Positions 40,666 to 49,586 of a stretch of DNA of 64,000 nt are shown here, in pieces. Below the pieces are notes generated by a model that had not been told where the DNA came from, made no database searches, and saw nothing but the letters and a program-made list of their open reading frames with translations. The translations under genes were made by a program, and so were the position numbers. This DNA comes from JASLDZ01 sp965199975. GTDB lineage: Bacteria > Pseudomonadota > Alphaproteobacteria > Caulobacterales > Caulobacteraceae. The DNA lies in contig OZ241340.1 of the NCBI GenBank assembly GCA_965199975.1, forward strand, positions 1,240,001 to 1,304,000, in the 5' to 3' direction. Each line of letters starts with the position of its first letter. The stretch's first letter is position 1.

Positions 40666-41410
40666 GCCCATAGTGGCGCGCCAGTTGCTGCAGGGCGAGC
40701 TTGAGCACCGCCTTGCCCGCCCGGCGCGGCAGGCCGAGTTCGCGCTCGGCCGCGTCCAGCGCCGATCCGCGCAGGCACACCTGCTCCAGCACGCCGGCCA
40801 GGCCCGGTCCCACGGCGTCGAGCGCCGCACGCACGCGCGCCTTGGCCGCGACGCCGTGCTCCGCAGGGTCGAGCCCCGGGCCGCGCCCGCCCGCCGCGCG
40901 AGGCCCTGCGTCCCACGACATGGTGACGCGACCGACGAGGCCCGCGCGATTGAAGTCTTCGCGCAGGCGCTCGCCGGCGGCGGCCTCGACCGGGCTGAGC
41001 AGGGGGCGCCCGTCGGCTCCGGCCCGTCGCGCCAGCCAGCCGATGGGGCTCTCGCCGAGATTGACGCGCCGGCTCGCCAGCCGCCCCTGCGGCCCCGCCA
41101 TGGTGCGTTCGCCCTCCTCGACGCCCGGCCGCCCGGCCGGAGGGGCGCGGTCGGGGGCGGCCGGCTGGCCGGCGAGGCGGCAGCCGCCCTGCGCGCGCGG
41201 CGCGAGCCCGGGCGCGCGGGCGAGGGCGGCGACCACGGCGTCGGGCACGTCGAGCGCGGGGCGCCGGCGCCGGTCGCGCGTCGTGCGCACCCGTCCGCCG
41301 GCGCCTTCGATGTCGAGCCAGGCCCCCGGGCGCGACAGGAGGAGGATGGCGCGCTCGGCCAGGCGCTCCACCTCCTCCGGGCCGAGCGCCTCCCCAGCTG
41401 CGGGGCTCAT
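40658..41410 (-). CDS. DUF6456 helix-turn-helix protein
   Basis: 250 residues. The N-terminal part (VERLAERAILLLSRPGAWLD) is helical. The C-terminal ~120 residues match DUF6456, with RRVNLGESPIGWLARRAG, PVEAAAGERLREDFNRAGL and LEQVCLRGSALDAAERELGL followed by PRRAGKAVLKLALQQLARHY, a helix-turn-helix-like end. Probably binds DNA. Its ATG overlaps the stop of the DnaA-domain gene by four bases, so the two are made together. Confidence 0.75.
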   Translation of the reverse strand: MSPAAGEALGPEEVERLAERAILLLSRPGAWLDIEGAGGRVRTTRDRRRRPALDVPDAVVAALARAPGLAPRAQGGCRLAGQPAAPDRAPPAGRPGVEEGERTMAGPQGRLASRRVNLGESPIGWLARRAGADGRPLLSPVEAAAGERLREDFNRAGLVGRVTMSWDAGPRAAGGRGPGLDPAEHGVAAKARVRAALDAVGPGLAGVLEQVCLRGSALDAAERELGLPRRAGKAVLKLALQQLARHYGLG

Positions 41411-41763
41411 GCCAGCAGCCCCTCGGGGGCGGCCTGCAGCATGGTTTCGAGCGCGGCGAGGCTGCGGTCGAGGCGGGGGTCGTCGCGCCCGTCCTCCACC
41501 ACGGCGCAGGCGTAGCTCACCGTGCTGCGGTCGCGCCCGAAGGCGGCGGCCACGCGCTTCAGCGGCCAGCCGAAGGCGGTGTGGGCGAGATAGAGCGCGA
41601 GGTGTCGGGCCCGCACGGTGGTGGCGTCGCCCCGCGCCCGCGCGCCGATGGCGGCCGGCGCCACGCCGGTGGCGAGCGCCACGAGCTGGATCACCAGCGC
41701 CGCGCGCGGCGGGTCGGCAGGCGGTCCCGGCAGGGGGACGAGATCGAGGGTGGGAACGGACAT
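41407..41763 (-). CDS. DnaA domain IV-like DNA-binding protein
   Basis: 118-residue protein that is essentially one DnaA C-terminal DNA-binding domain. VRARHLALYLAHTAFGWPLK followed by RVAAAFGRDRSTVSYACAVV parallels the DnaA segment that reads DnaA boxes (FGGRDHSTV). No AAA+ domain. It could compete with DnaA at boxes or regulate transcription. It forms an ATGA-coupled pair with DUF6456 and is the first gene of that pair. Confidence 0.78.
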   Translation of the reverse strand: MSVPTLDLVPLPGPPADPPRAALVIQLVALATGVAPAAIGARARGDATTVRARHLALYLAHTAFGWPLKRVAAAFGRDRSTVSYACAVVEDGRDDPRLDRSLAALETMLQAAPEGLLA

Positions 41764-41895
41764 GGCGTGGCCTCACGCGCCGGCCCCGACGGCCGACCCG
41801 CCCACTCTAGATTGCGCGGAATGTGCGGGGGAAAACTTTCCTATTCATCCGCGCCAACGGCGACCGATCCTGACGCCCGGCCCCGTTCGAAGCGA

Positions 41896-42396
41896 TCAGG
41901 CCGCGCGGATGCCGCTGAACTCGCGATTGGTCCCCGCCAGGGGCACGTCATAGCCGAGGATCATGTCGACGTCGGTCCCGTTGGAGGACAACGGCATGCG
42001 CAGCCACATGAAGGTGATATGCGCCGCGCCGCGCCAGGCCAGGTTGTGGGTGCCGACGGCGGGGCGCCGATCGTCCACCACCTTGTCGAGCTCGGCGCGC
42101 CAGTACGCCGCCACCGCGTCCGGATAGACGGCGCCCAGCGTCTTGCCGGTGATCTCGCCGCCGTACATGCCGTAGAGGCCGGTGCCGGCGAGGCGCTGGC
42201 GGTAGTCGCGTTCCGGATCGCGGCGCACCTCGATCAGGCTGATGGTCGGCAGGTGGCGCTTGAAGTCGCCCGGATGGATCTGGCGGCGCGCGGGAAGCCG
42301 ACCGCCTTCGCGGCGCGACGCCCAGTAGGCCAGCATCTCCTCGGCGGACCGCTTGGCCGCGGCGGGAGGCCCCATCTGCGCCGTCATCACCCGCAC
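41896..42396 (-). CDS. PAS_5-type PAS domain protein
   Basis: 166-residue single PAS domain of the PAS_5 type common in alphaproteobacteria: MLAYWASRREGGRLPARRQI followed by HPGDFKRHLPTISLIEV, then YRQRLAGTGLYGMYGGEITG. Ligand and partner are unknown. No output domain, so it is probably a stand-alone sensor or adaptor. Confidence 0.8.
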   Translation of the reverse strand: MRVMTAQMGPPAAAKRSAEEMLAYWASRREGGRLPARRQIHPGDFKRHLPTISLIEVRRDPERDYRQRLAGTGLYGMYGGEITGKTLGAVYPDAVAAYWRAELDKVVDDRRPAVGTHNLAWRGAAHITFMWLRMPLSSNGTDVDMILGYDVPLAGTNREFSGIRAA

Positions 42397-42488
42397 CGAA
42401 CCCCTTGCGACACCTGCGAGCCGCCGATGCGGTTATCCCTTGAGCCAGCAAGGCCGCGCAAGCGGAAAGGCTCAGGGCCGTGCCCCCC

Positions 42489-43706
42489 TCAGAGCGCCAG
42501 GTCGCCGGCCAGCGCCAGGGCGGCCGCCCGCTGTGGCAGCGAGTGCGGGTCCAGCTCCACGTCGTCGCCGTGGCGCAGGGCGCGCAGGAGCGCGGGCGTC
42601 AGCGCCGAGGAGAGGGCCCAGTTCCAGTAGCGCAGCACCGTCTGTGCGCGGTCCACCGCCATGACGTCGTAGGTCTCCAGCGCATTGCGCAGCACGGGCG
42701 AGGGGGCGCCGTCGTCGTCGTGCTCCGCGCGCCGCAGGCCGCGCCACAGGGCGACGAGCGCGGTGCGCGGCAGGCCGGTGGCCTTGCACATGATGGCCAT
42801 GGCCTCGCCGCCGGGATCGCCCATGATCTTCGCGCCCACCATCGGCTTGAGCCCGCAGAGGTAGGCGATCTCCTCGGCCAGGTCGCGGGTCAGGCCGTCC
42901 TGCGCCAGGGTGACGGCCGCCTCAAGGCTGGCGTGGGGGCTCTTCTCGATGGCCGCGCGGTTGCGCTGGCGCCGCTCGATGAACTGCAGCGCCTTGCGCG
43001 CGAGCGGGTCCTCCCAGTTCTCGGCCGCGCACATGGCGAAGACGTCGCCGGCCGCCTCCTGCAGCACCTCGCGGCTGACGGCGAAGCGGGTGAGGATCAC
43101 CCGGCGCTCCGCCGGCGAGGCCCACCAGAAGATCACGTACGCCTGCGCCGGTCGCAGCTCGGGCCGGCGCAGCAGGTCGCCGATCACCTGCGGCTGATTG
43201 CGGGTCAGGGCGGTGACGCCCTCCAACGCCTCCGAGCAGAAGCGCGCGCCGGGATTGCGCAGCAGGATCTGCAGGGTGGCGATTTCGCCACGGTCGACGA
43301 GGGCCTGCACCACGACCTCCGAGACCTCCTTGCGCCCCGCGATCAGGCGCTGGTGGCCGTGGCCGGTCTCGGCGATGCAGCCCAGGAGGTCGGTGTCGGC
43401 GAGCCGGCCCTCCTCAAGGATCGGGCGCGCCACCTCCACCCCGTCGCGCAGGAGGAGGCGAAGGAGGCTTGACGGGATCTCGGCCAGGAGCGCCAGGCGC
43501 CGCGCCACCCGCACCCGCTCGTTGGGATGCGCATCGCGCAGCATCTCCACCAGGAGGTCGGCGGTCATGGCGCGCTCGAAGGCGTTCACGCGGCTGCCCG
43601 GCAGGCCCACCACGTCGGCCAGGCGCTTGATCAGGGCCAGCCGCGCGCGACCCTCCCGGCGCGGAAGGGGGGCGGGTGACAGCGGCTCGGAGGCGGCGCT
43701 AGACAT
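42489..43706 (-). CDS. DUF2336 domain protein
   Basis: 405-residue helical-repeat protein of the DUF2336 family. TADLLVEMLRDAHPNERVRV, VVVQALVDRGEIATLQILLR and LKPMVGAKIMGDPGGEAM are typical HEAT-like blocks. Function unknown; members are found in alphaproteobacteria, often near signalling or motility genes. ATG 43706 (MSSAASEPL) is chosen; the longer upstream frame is not protein-like. Confidence 0.82.
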   Translation of the reverse strand: MSSAASEPLSPAPLPRREGRARLALIKRLADVVGLPGSRVNAFERAMTADLLVEMLRDAHPNERVRVARRLALLAEIPSSLLRLLLRDGVEVARPILEEGRLADTDLLGCIAETGHGHQRLIAGRKEVSEVVVQALVDRGEIATLQILLRNPGARFCSEALEGVTALTRNQPQVIGDLLRRPELRPAQAYVIFWWASPAERRVILTRFAVSREVLQEAAGDVFAMCAAENWEDPLARKALQFIERRQRNRAAIEKSPHASLEAAVTLAQDGLTRDLAEEIAYLCGLKPMVGAKIMGDPGGEAMAIMCKATGLPRTALVALWRGLRRAEHDDDGAPSPVLRNALETYDVMAVDRAQTVLRYWNWALSSALTPALLRALRHGDDVELDPHSLPQRAAALALAGDLAL

Positions 43707-43887
43707 GGCCACCGAAGTCTGGCGCGGCCGGGTTAAGCGGGCGTGAGCACGGCGCCATGGCGTCACTTTCACGCCACGGCGGAGGTATTCGCCGCTCCCG
43801 CGCGGAACGGCTACGCCGGGTCGGGGTTTGGGCCAACGCGAAACGGGGGCCTCATCGCCGCCGGCGCCCACCCCCGGAGACCTCCCC

Positions 43888-44028
43888 ATGCGCAAGCTCC
43901 TCGTCCTCGCCGCCGCCTTCGCCGCCGTTTCGATGGGCGCGTGCCATACGATCGCGGGCGCCGGTCGCGACGTTAGCGCCGCCGGCCACGCGGTGACCGA
44001 CTCGGCGCGCGACGCCACCCCGCACTGA
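43888..44028 (+). CDS. Entericidin-type small lipoprotein
   Basis: 46-residue lipoprotein: MRKLLVLAAAFAAVSMGAC is a lipoprotein signal with lipobox, followed by HTIAGAGRDVSAAGHAVTDS, the entericidin A/B pattern. These are cell-envelope lipoproteins linked to stress or lysis control. The hairpin at 44085-44111 lies 57 bases beyond its stop. Confidence 0.82.
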   Translation: MRKLLVLAAAFAAVSMGACHTIAGAGRDVSAAGHAVTDSARDATPH

Positions 44029-44084
44029 CGCGCCGCCGCGGTTTGACCCCGCGGGCCTGAGCGCTCATGTGAGCCTTGCGAAGG

Positions 44085-44117
44085 GCGGGCCAGGGGTGAC
44101 CCCTGGCCCGCTCTTTT
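44085..44117 (+). terminator. Strong intrinsic terminator / possible carA attenuator
   Basis: GCGGGCCAGGGG (44085-44096) and CCCCTGGCCCGC (44100-44111) form a perfect 12-bp stem with loop TGA, followed by TCTTTT. It sits 57 bases after the entericidin stop and ends 31 bases before the carA ATG. Little room is left for a carA promoter after it, so it may act as a leader attenuator as well as an end for the entericidin transcript. Confidence 0.8.
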
Positions 44118-44147
44118 CGCGCGCCACACCCGTCACGGAGCCCGCCC

Positions 44148-45353
44148 ATGGCCGTTTCCCTGCCTCCGGGCGTCACCGGCGTGCTGGTCCTGGCCGATGG
44201 AACGGTGATCGCGGGCGTGGGCGTCGGCGCGGTGGGCGAGGCGGTGGGCGAGGTGTGCTTCAACACCGCCATGACCGGCTACCAGGAGATCCTGACCGAC
44301 CCCTCCTACATGGCCCAGATCGTCACCTTCACCTTCCCCCACGTCGGCGTGGTCGGCGTGAACCGCGAGGACGTCGAGCAGTTCGGCCGCGAACACGGGG
44401 CCGCGCGCGAGGACACGGGCTTCGGCGGCGCGCGCACCACCGCGCGGGGCGCGATCTTCCGCGCCGTTCCCTCCACCGCCGCCAACTGGCGCGCGAGCGG
44501 CGACCTGGACGCCTGGATGGCGGCGCGCGGCGTGGTGGGCCTGGCCGGCGTCGACACCCGCGCCCTCACCCGGCGCATCCGCGAAGAGGGCATGGCCCAT
44601 GCGGTCATCGCCCACGCGCCGGACGGGCGCTTCGACCTCGACGCGCTGACCGCGCGAGCGCGCACGTGGGCCGGGCTCACCGGGCTGGACCTCGCCCGCG
44701 AGGCCACCACCCTGCAGAGCTTCACCTTCGACGAGGGCCTGTGGGCCTGGCCCGGCGGCTACGCCGGTCCGCGCGATCGGCCGCGCTTCGAGGTGGCGGT
44801 GCTCGACTACGGGGTCAAGCGCAACATCCTGCGCGCGCTGACATCGATCGGCGCCCGCGCCACGGTGCTGCCGGCCGCGACCACCGCGCAGGAGGTGCTG
44901 GCGCGCAAGCCGCACGGCGTGCTCCTCTCCAACGGCCCGGGCGACCCGGCCGCCACGGGCGACTACGCCGTGCCCGAGATCCAGGCGCTGGTGGAGAGCG
45001 GCGTGCCCGTGTTCGGCATCTGCCTCGGCCACCAGCTGCTGGCCCGCGCCCTGGGCGCGCGCACCTCCAAGATGGACCAAGGCCACCACGGCGCGAACCA
45101 CCCGGTGAAGGACCTCGCCACCGGCCGCGTCGAGATCGTCAGCATGAACCACGGCTTCACCGTCGACCGCGACACCCTGCCAGTGGCGGTTCAGGAGACC
45201 CACGTCTCCCTCTTCGACGGCTCCAACGCCGGCATCGCCCTGAGCGACCGCCCCGTCTTCAGCGTCCAGCATCACCCGGAGGCCAGCCCCGGGCCGACGG
45301 ACAGCCTCCACCTGTTCGAGCGCTTCGCCGGGCTGATGGTGACCGCTCGGTAG
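44148..45353 (+). CDS. carA: Carbamoyl-phosphate synthase small subunit
   Basis: 401-residue glutamine amidotransferase subunit that feeds ammonia to CarB for arginine and pyrimidine synthesis. N-terminal CFNTAMTGYQEILTDPSY is diagnostic. The class I triad is visible: Cys in FGICLGHQLLARALGA and His plus Glu in FSVQHHPEASPGP. Full length. carB does not follow; the next gene is on the other strand. A terminator-like hairpin stands directly upstream. Confidence 0.95.
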   Translation: MAVSLPPGVTGVLVLADGTVIAGVGVGAVGEAVGEVCFNTAMTGYQEILTDPSYMAQIVTFTFPHVGVVGVNREDVEQFGREHGAAREDTGFGGARTTARGAIFRAVPSTAANWRASGDLDAWMAARGVVGLAGVDTRALTRRIREEGMAHAVIAHAPDGRFDLDALTARARTWAGLTGLDLAREATTLQSFTFDEGLWAWPGGYAGPRDRPRFEVAVLDYGVKRNILRALTSIGARATVLPAATTAQEVLARKPHGVLLSNGPGDPAATGDYAVPEIQALVESGVPVFGICLGHQLLARALGARTSKMDQGHHGANHPVKDLATGRVEIVSMNHGFTVDRDTLPVAVQETHVSLFDGSNAGIALSDRPVFSVQHHPEASPGPTDSLHLFERFAGLMVTAR

Positions 45354-45410
45354 GGGCGAACGCTCGCCCGAACCAGCCGAGCCCGTTCCTTCCGAGGACC
45401 TAAAACGAGA

Positions 45411-45441
45411 AGAGCGGCCGGTCCCATGGACCGGCCGCTCT
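45411..45441 (-). terminator. Intrinsic terminator after the TonB-dependent receptor
   Basis: AGAGCGGCCGGTCC and GGACCGGCCGCTCT pair as a perfect 14-bp stem with loop CAT. On the minus strand it is followed by TCTCGTTTTA. It lies between two convergent genes and could also stop carA transcripts coming the other way. Confidence 0.85.
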
Positions 45442-45459
45442 CAGGCCGCGTAACTTCGA

Positions 45460-48400
45460 TCAGCGGCGAATCTTGATTCCGCCAAAGATGTAGCGGCCCA
45501 GATCATAGCCGAGGTCGCTTCCTGTACCCACCAGGTAGCCGGGGGGCTGATCGTCGAAGACGTTGTTGACGCCGACGAAGACCTGCGTGCCTTTAAAGCG
45601 ACCACCTATGTCGTAGCGAGCCACGATGTTGTGGGTAAACTCTTGCTTGTTGAAAGGGATGTCGCTGGACTCTGAGTGGTCTGCTGCCGTGGAGTCACGA
45701 TTGAAGTTGACCGTGCGACCGAGATACTGCGCCTGCCAGCTCAGCTGAAGGCCGCCTTGCTGGTATGTGAGGTCCGCAAGACCGCGCAAGCGCGGGGCGT
45801 TCGCTGTTCCTTCCTGGATGTTTACCTGGGTCGGAATGTTCTGGAACGGGAAGTTCCGCAGCTTGATGAGATAGGTGGCGTTCACATTGAAGGAAAGTCG
45901 GCCCTCGTTCATGAAACGTGTATAGGCGAACCGGTTCGTCAACCCGTCGACGCCGACTGTGTAATTGGTCTGCAAGTCGATGCCGTCGGTCTGAAGCTTG
46001 GAAGCGTTAACGTAAGTCGTTGAAACTGAGTCGATATTGCCGTCGGCGCCGCGGGTGAACAGGCTACAGTACTGCGGATCCAGCATGGCTCCATTGTAGC
46101 AGTTGTTGATGATGTTCTGAGCCGGAACGTTGGTAATCGCGTTCTTAATCTTAATGCTGAAATAATCTAGCGTTAAAGAGAAGCGAGGTATCCAACGCGG
46201 CTGGAGTACGATGCCGCCCGTGTAGCTGATCGCCTTTTCAGCATCCAGGTTCGGATTGCCGGAAGTCGTGCCTTGAATGGACACGTTGGTGTTCGAGTTG
46301 AAATTGGCCGGAACGCCCGCGGCGGCGCAGTTCGCTGGATAGTTCACGTTGCTTGTAATGTTCGTCTTGTCGCAGGGATCGACGATGGTAAAGAAGCCGG
46401 GCGTCGCGGGCAGGAAGGCTTCGGTGATATTGGGAGCACGGACCGCTCGCGAGTAGGTGCCCCGGAACTTGATATCGCGGAACGGTCCATAGACGCCGCT
46501 GAACTTGTAGGCATCGGTATGTCCGACCGTGCTATAGTAGGAGGCACGGTAAGCAGCGTCGAAGGTCAGCTCGTCCAGCCCCGGCCGGAAGTGGCGGAAC
46601 ACAGGCGCATTGGCCTCGATGTAGCCTTCATACACGTTGAAGCCGCCGGCCGAGTTGGCGTACAGGCTCTCCGTATTGCCGGGGACACTGGCGAATGGAT
46701 CGTTGGTCTCGTAGGTGCGCTCCATCCGGTATTCGCCGCCGAAGGCGAAGGCCAGCGGGCCCCCCTGCAGATTGAAGAAGCGACTGGTGTCGAAGCCGCC
46801 GTTGAGGTTGGCGACCTGCTGGCTCAGATGGTCGCGGGTGATGAATGTTCCCGAGATGTAGTCGAAGACAGCGGCGTTGTTGTTCGTCCCGAAGGGGTTG
46901 TAGGGCACGCACGCGCTCGGGTTGAGCGGCGTCGCTCCGTATCCCAATCCGCCCGTGTTCGCCGAGGGCACGTTCACGCGGCAGGCCGCTTGGCCTGTGG
47001 CGGGATCGATCACCGAGTCCAGGGCGGCGTTAAAGTTCTGCGTGATCAGAATGTTGCTGTTCACGTAGCGCTGCACGCTCAGCCCATAATTGAGCGCGCC
47101 ATCCCAATTTATCTTGGCGAAGCCCGCGTCGAAGTCCCCGCTGGCGCCGACTACGATCCGATAGGTCTGGCGCCGCGCATCGTTGATGCGTCCGTCGTTA
47201 ACGAATTTCCCGATTAGCGGCTCGAGTCCTTCGGGAATGTTGTTTAACAACGACTGCACTTCGGGCGTAATGAACGCATTGTCGCGTTGCAGCTGAAAGT
47301 CACCGAAGCTGAACGAGGGCTGGATAATGTCGTCCGCATCCGACTCGGCGTATTTAGCATCCAGTGAGAAATGCAGGTGCGAGTTTACATCATAGTGCGC
47401 CGTGAAGTCTGCTCCTTTCGTATCAAGGGGAGTCTGCAGCTGCTCGTAGTCCTCGGTGAAGTAGCAGGCCACGCCGCAGTTTGCTGGCAGCTGAGCAAAC
47501 GACGCGCTGTTGTAACCGCTGCGTACAACCGGGGGCACGATCTGGCCTGCACCGTTGAAGCTAGCGAGCGGCGTCAGGAGGCCGGTATTAACGTAGTTCA
47601 CCGTGTCAATCAGCACGCCGCCGCGCGAGAGGAGGTCAGAACCGACGTTCTGCACGTAGAGCCTATCAGGTATTCCATCATTCCTGATAGGGGCGCCGCT
47701 GCTGTAGAAGCTGGGGTCGAAAGTGCCAGCCGCTACGTCGTTAGGATTGGCGATCGTCCCATAATTATGGGCTGTAGGAATATTACGTGCGTCAATGCCT
47801 TCCTGCTTTGTCCAGTAGGCGGTGGCTGTTAAATTGAGCTTACCATCGCCCAGCTGATAGTTGTGCCCTACTGTACCGTAGACACTGTACTGAGCGCCGA
47901 AGCCGTTGTCATGACCGCCGGCCTCGGCCTGCACCTCGACGCCTTCGAAATTCTTTTTGAGGATGATGTTGACCACGCCGGAGACGGCGTCGGAGCCGTA
48001 GATGGCGGAGGCGCCGCCGGTGACCACTTCCACATGGTCCACCAGCGCTGTCGGGATGGAGTTGATGTCGACCGCGCCGTTGCTGATGTCGCCCGGCACG
48101 TGGCGCTGGCCGTCGACCAGCACAAGCGTGCGGCTGGTGCCGAGGTTGCGAAGATTGAGCTCGCTGAGCCCTCCCCCGTTGCCGAAGTTGTTCGAGTTGC
48201 CGCGCAAAGTCCCGGTGAAGCCCACCGAGGGGAGTTGGGCGATGATGTCGGCGAGGTTGCCCGTACCGGCGTTGGCGATCTGCTGGGGTGAAAGCACCGA
48301 GACGGGGGTCGGCTGGTCGAGATTGGGCTTGGCGATGCGCGAGCCCGTCACCACGACGCTGTTGACCTCGTCGGTAGTGGTCACGTCGGCGCGGTCGCGG

Positions 48401-48570
48401 CGCGCTTGCGGCTGAGCGCGATCAATGCCCGTCACGCTCTGCGTGCTGGGCGCTGAGACCTGCGCGGCGGTGGCGATCGGTCCATCGACGGGCGCTGCGG
48501 TCGCCGCCGTTGCGCCAACGAGCCCGACCAGCCCCGTGGTCGTGAGCAGGGCGATCCTGAACAGTGTCAT
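45460..48570 (-). CDS. TonB-dependent outer-membrane receptor
   Basis: 1036-residue receptor for active uptake through the outer membrane. Signal peptide MTLFRIALLTTTGLVGLVGA, a TonB-box-like VNSVVVTGSRI, then a plug domain with SELNLRNLGTSRTLVLVDGQ, HVEVVTGGASAIYGSDAVSG and VVNIILKKNFEGVEV, and a long beta-barrel ending ...FGGIKIRR. It belongs to the large left-right/oar-like group seen in Caulobacterales and sphingomonads; the substrate is not predictable. It is AT-richer than its neighbours except in the plug. A terminator closes it at 45411-45441. Confidence 0.93.
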   Translation of the reverse strand: MTLFRIALLTTTGLVGLVGATAATAAPVDGPIATAAQVSAPSTQSVTGIDRAQPQARRDRADVTTTDEVNSVVVTGSRIAKPNLDQPTPVSVLSPQQIANAGTGNLADIIAQLPSVGFTGTLRGNSNNFGNGGGLSELNLRNLGTSRTLVLVDGQRHVPGDISNGAVDINSIPTALVDHVEVVTGGASAIYGSDAVSGVVNIILKKNFEGVEVQAEAGGHDNGFGAQYSVYGTVGHNYQLGDGKLNLTATAYWTKQEGIDARNIPTAHNYGTIANPNDVAAGTFDPSFYSSGAPIRNDGIPDRLYVQNVGSDLLSRGGVLIDTVNYVNTGLLTPLASFNGAGQIVPPVVRSGYNSASFAQLPANCGVACYFTEDYEQLQTPLDTKGADFTAHYDVNSHLHFSLDAKYAESDADDIIQPSFSFGDFQLQRDNAFITPEVQSLLNNIPEGLEPLIGKFVNDGRINDARRQTYRIVVGASGDFDAGFAKINWDGALNYGLSVQRYVNSNILITQNFNAALDSVIDPATGQAACRVNVPSANTGGLGYGATPLNPSACVPYNPFGTNNNAAVFDYISGTFITRDHLSQQVANLNGGFDTSRFFNLQGGPLAFAFGGEYRMERTYETNDPFASVPGNTESLYANSAGGFNVYEGYIEANAPVFRHFRPGLDELTFDAAYRASYYSTVGHTDAYKFSGVYGPFRDIKFRGTYSRAVRAPNITEAFLPATPGFFTIVDPCDKTNITSNVNYPANCAAAGVPANFNSNTNVSIQGTTSGNPNLDAEKAISYTGGIVLQPRWIPRFSLTLDYFSIKIKNAITNVPAQNIINNCYNGAMLDPQYCSLFTRGADGNIDSVSTTYVNASKLQTDGIDLQTNYTVGVDGLTNRFAYTRFMNEGRLSFNVNATYLIKLRNFPFQNIPTQVNIQEGTANAPRLRGLADLTYQQGGLQLSWQAQYLGRTVNFNRDSTAADHSESSDIPFNKQEFTHNIVARYDIGGRFKGTQVFVGVNNVFDDQPPGYLVGTGSDLGYDLGRYIFGGIKIRR

Positions 48571-48773
48571 GCTTTGTCCCGATCCTGACGCGATATCGTC
48601 TTAAAGACGCCGCGAGCTTGCGGGCGGATCGATCAGGGTCGCAAGCTAAAGCCGCCATCGCCGATACCGGGCACATTGGACTGTGACGCTATAGTCACGG
48701 AAGCGGCTTGAACGGCTTTCGGCGTGTCATCACTGAAATGCAACGTGCAGGTCCGCCGGGATCGTGCGTCTGC

Positions 48774-49586
48774 TCAGCGGGCGTTGAACGCGGGCGGTCG
48801 CTTCTCCGTGAAGGCGGCCATGCCTTCCTTCTGGTCCTCGAAGGCGAAGAGGCTGTGGAACAGGCGGCGCTCGAGGCGGACGCCTTCGGCGAGGGTCGTC
48901 TCGAAGGCGGCGTTGACCAGCTCCTTGTTCATCATCACCGCCAGGCGGGAGAGGGCGGCGATCTTCGCAGCGGCGTCCATGGCCTCGTCGATCAGGCGCT
49001 CGGCGGCGACCACCCGGGCGACCAGGCCGCAGCGCTCGGCCTCGGCCGCGTCCATCTGGCGGGCGGTGAGGATCAGGTCCATGGCCTTGGCCTTGCCGAC
49101 CGCGCGGGTCAGGCGCTGGGTGCCGCCGATGCCGGGCGCGACGCCCAGCGTGATCTCGGGCTGGCCGAACCTGGCGGTGTCGGCGGCGAAGATCATGTCG
49201 CACATCATGGCCAGCTCGCAGCCGCCGCCAAGCGCGTAGCCCGCGACCGCGGCGATCAGCGGCTTGCGCACCCGCTCGATGCGCGAGGCGGGGGCGGCGA
49301 AGTAGTCCGCCTTGAACATGTCGGCGTAGCCCTTGCCGCTCATCTCCTTGATGTCGGCGCCGGCGGCGAAGGCCTTTTCGGAGCCGGTGATGACGATGGC
49401 GCCGATCTCGGCGTCGGCCTCCAGCACGTCGAGGCAGGCGCACAGCTCCTCAAGCAGCTGGGCGTTGAGCGCGTTCAGCGCCTTGGGGCGGTTGAGGCGG
49501 ATCAGCGCCGCCCCGTCGCGTCGCTCGACCAGCAGCGTCTCATAGGGGGAGGTCGCGGCGTCCAGCGCGGAGGGGGTGTCGGTCAT
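48774..49586 (-). CDS. Enoyl-CoA hydratase
   Basis: 270-residue crotonase. The oxyanion-hole motifs are AFAAGADIKEM and GYALGGGCELAMMCD, with a catalytic-Glu region around FGQPEITLGVAPGIGGTQRL. In this operon it should hydrate methacrylyl-CoA to 3-hydroxyisobutyryl-CoA in valine breakdown. The ATG overlaps the mmsB stop by four bases. Last gene of the operon. Confidence 0.92.
   Translation of the reverse strand: MTDTPSALDAATSPYETLLVERRDGAALIRLNRPKALNALNAQLLEELCACLDVLEADAEIGAIVITGSEKAFAAGADIKEMSGKGYADMFKADYFAAPASRIERVRKPLIAAVAGYALGGGCELAMMCDMIFAADTARFGQPEITLGVAPGIGGTQRLTRAVGKAKAMDLILTARQMDAAEAERCGLVARVVAAERLIDEAMDAAAKIAALSRLAVMMNKELVNAAFETTLAEGVRLERRLFHSLFAFEDQKEGMAAFTEKRPPAFNAR

Noticed and set aside
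45354..45459. carB following carA
   Set aside because: The sequence after carA holds only a terminator and the end of the opposite-strand receptor gene.
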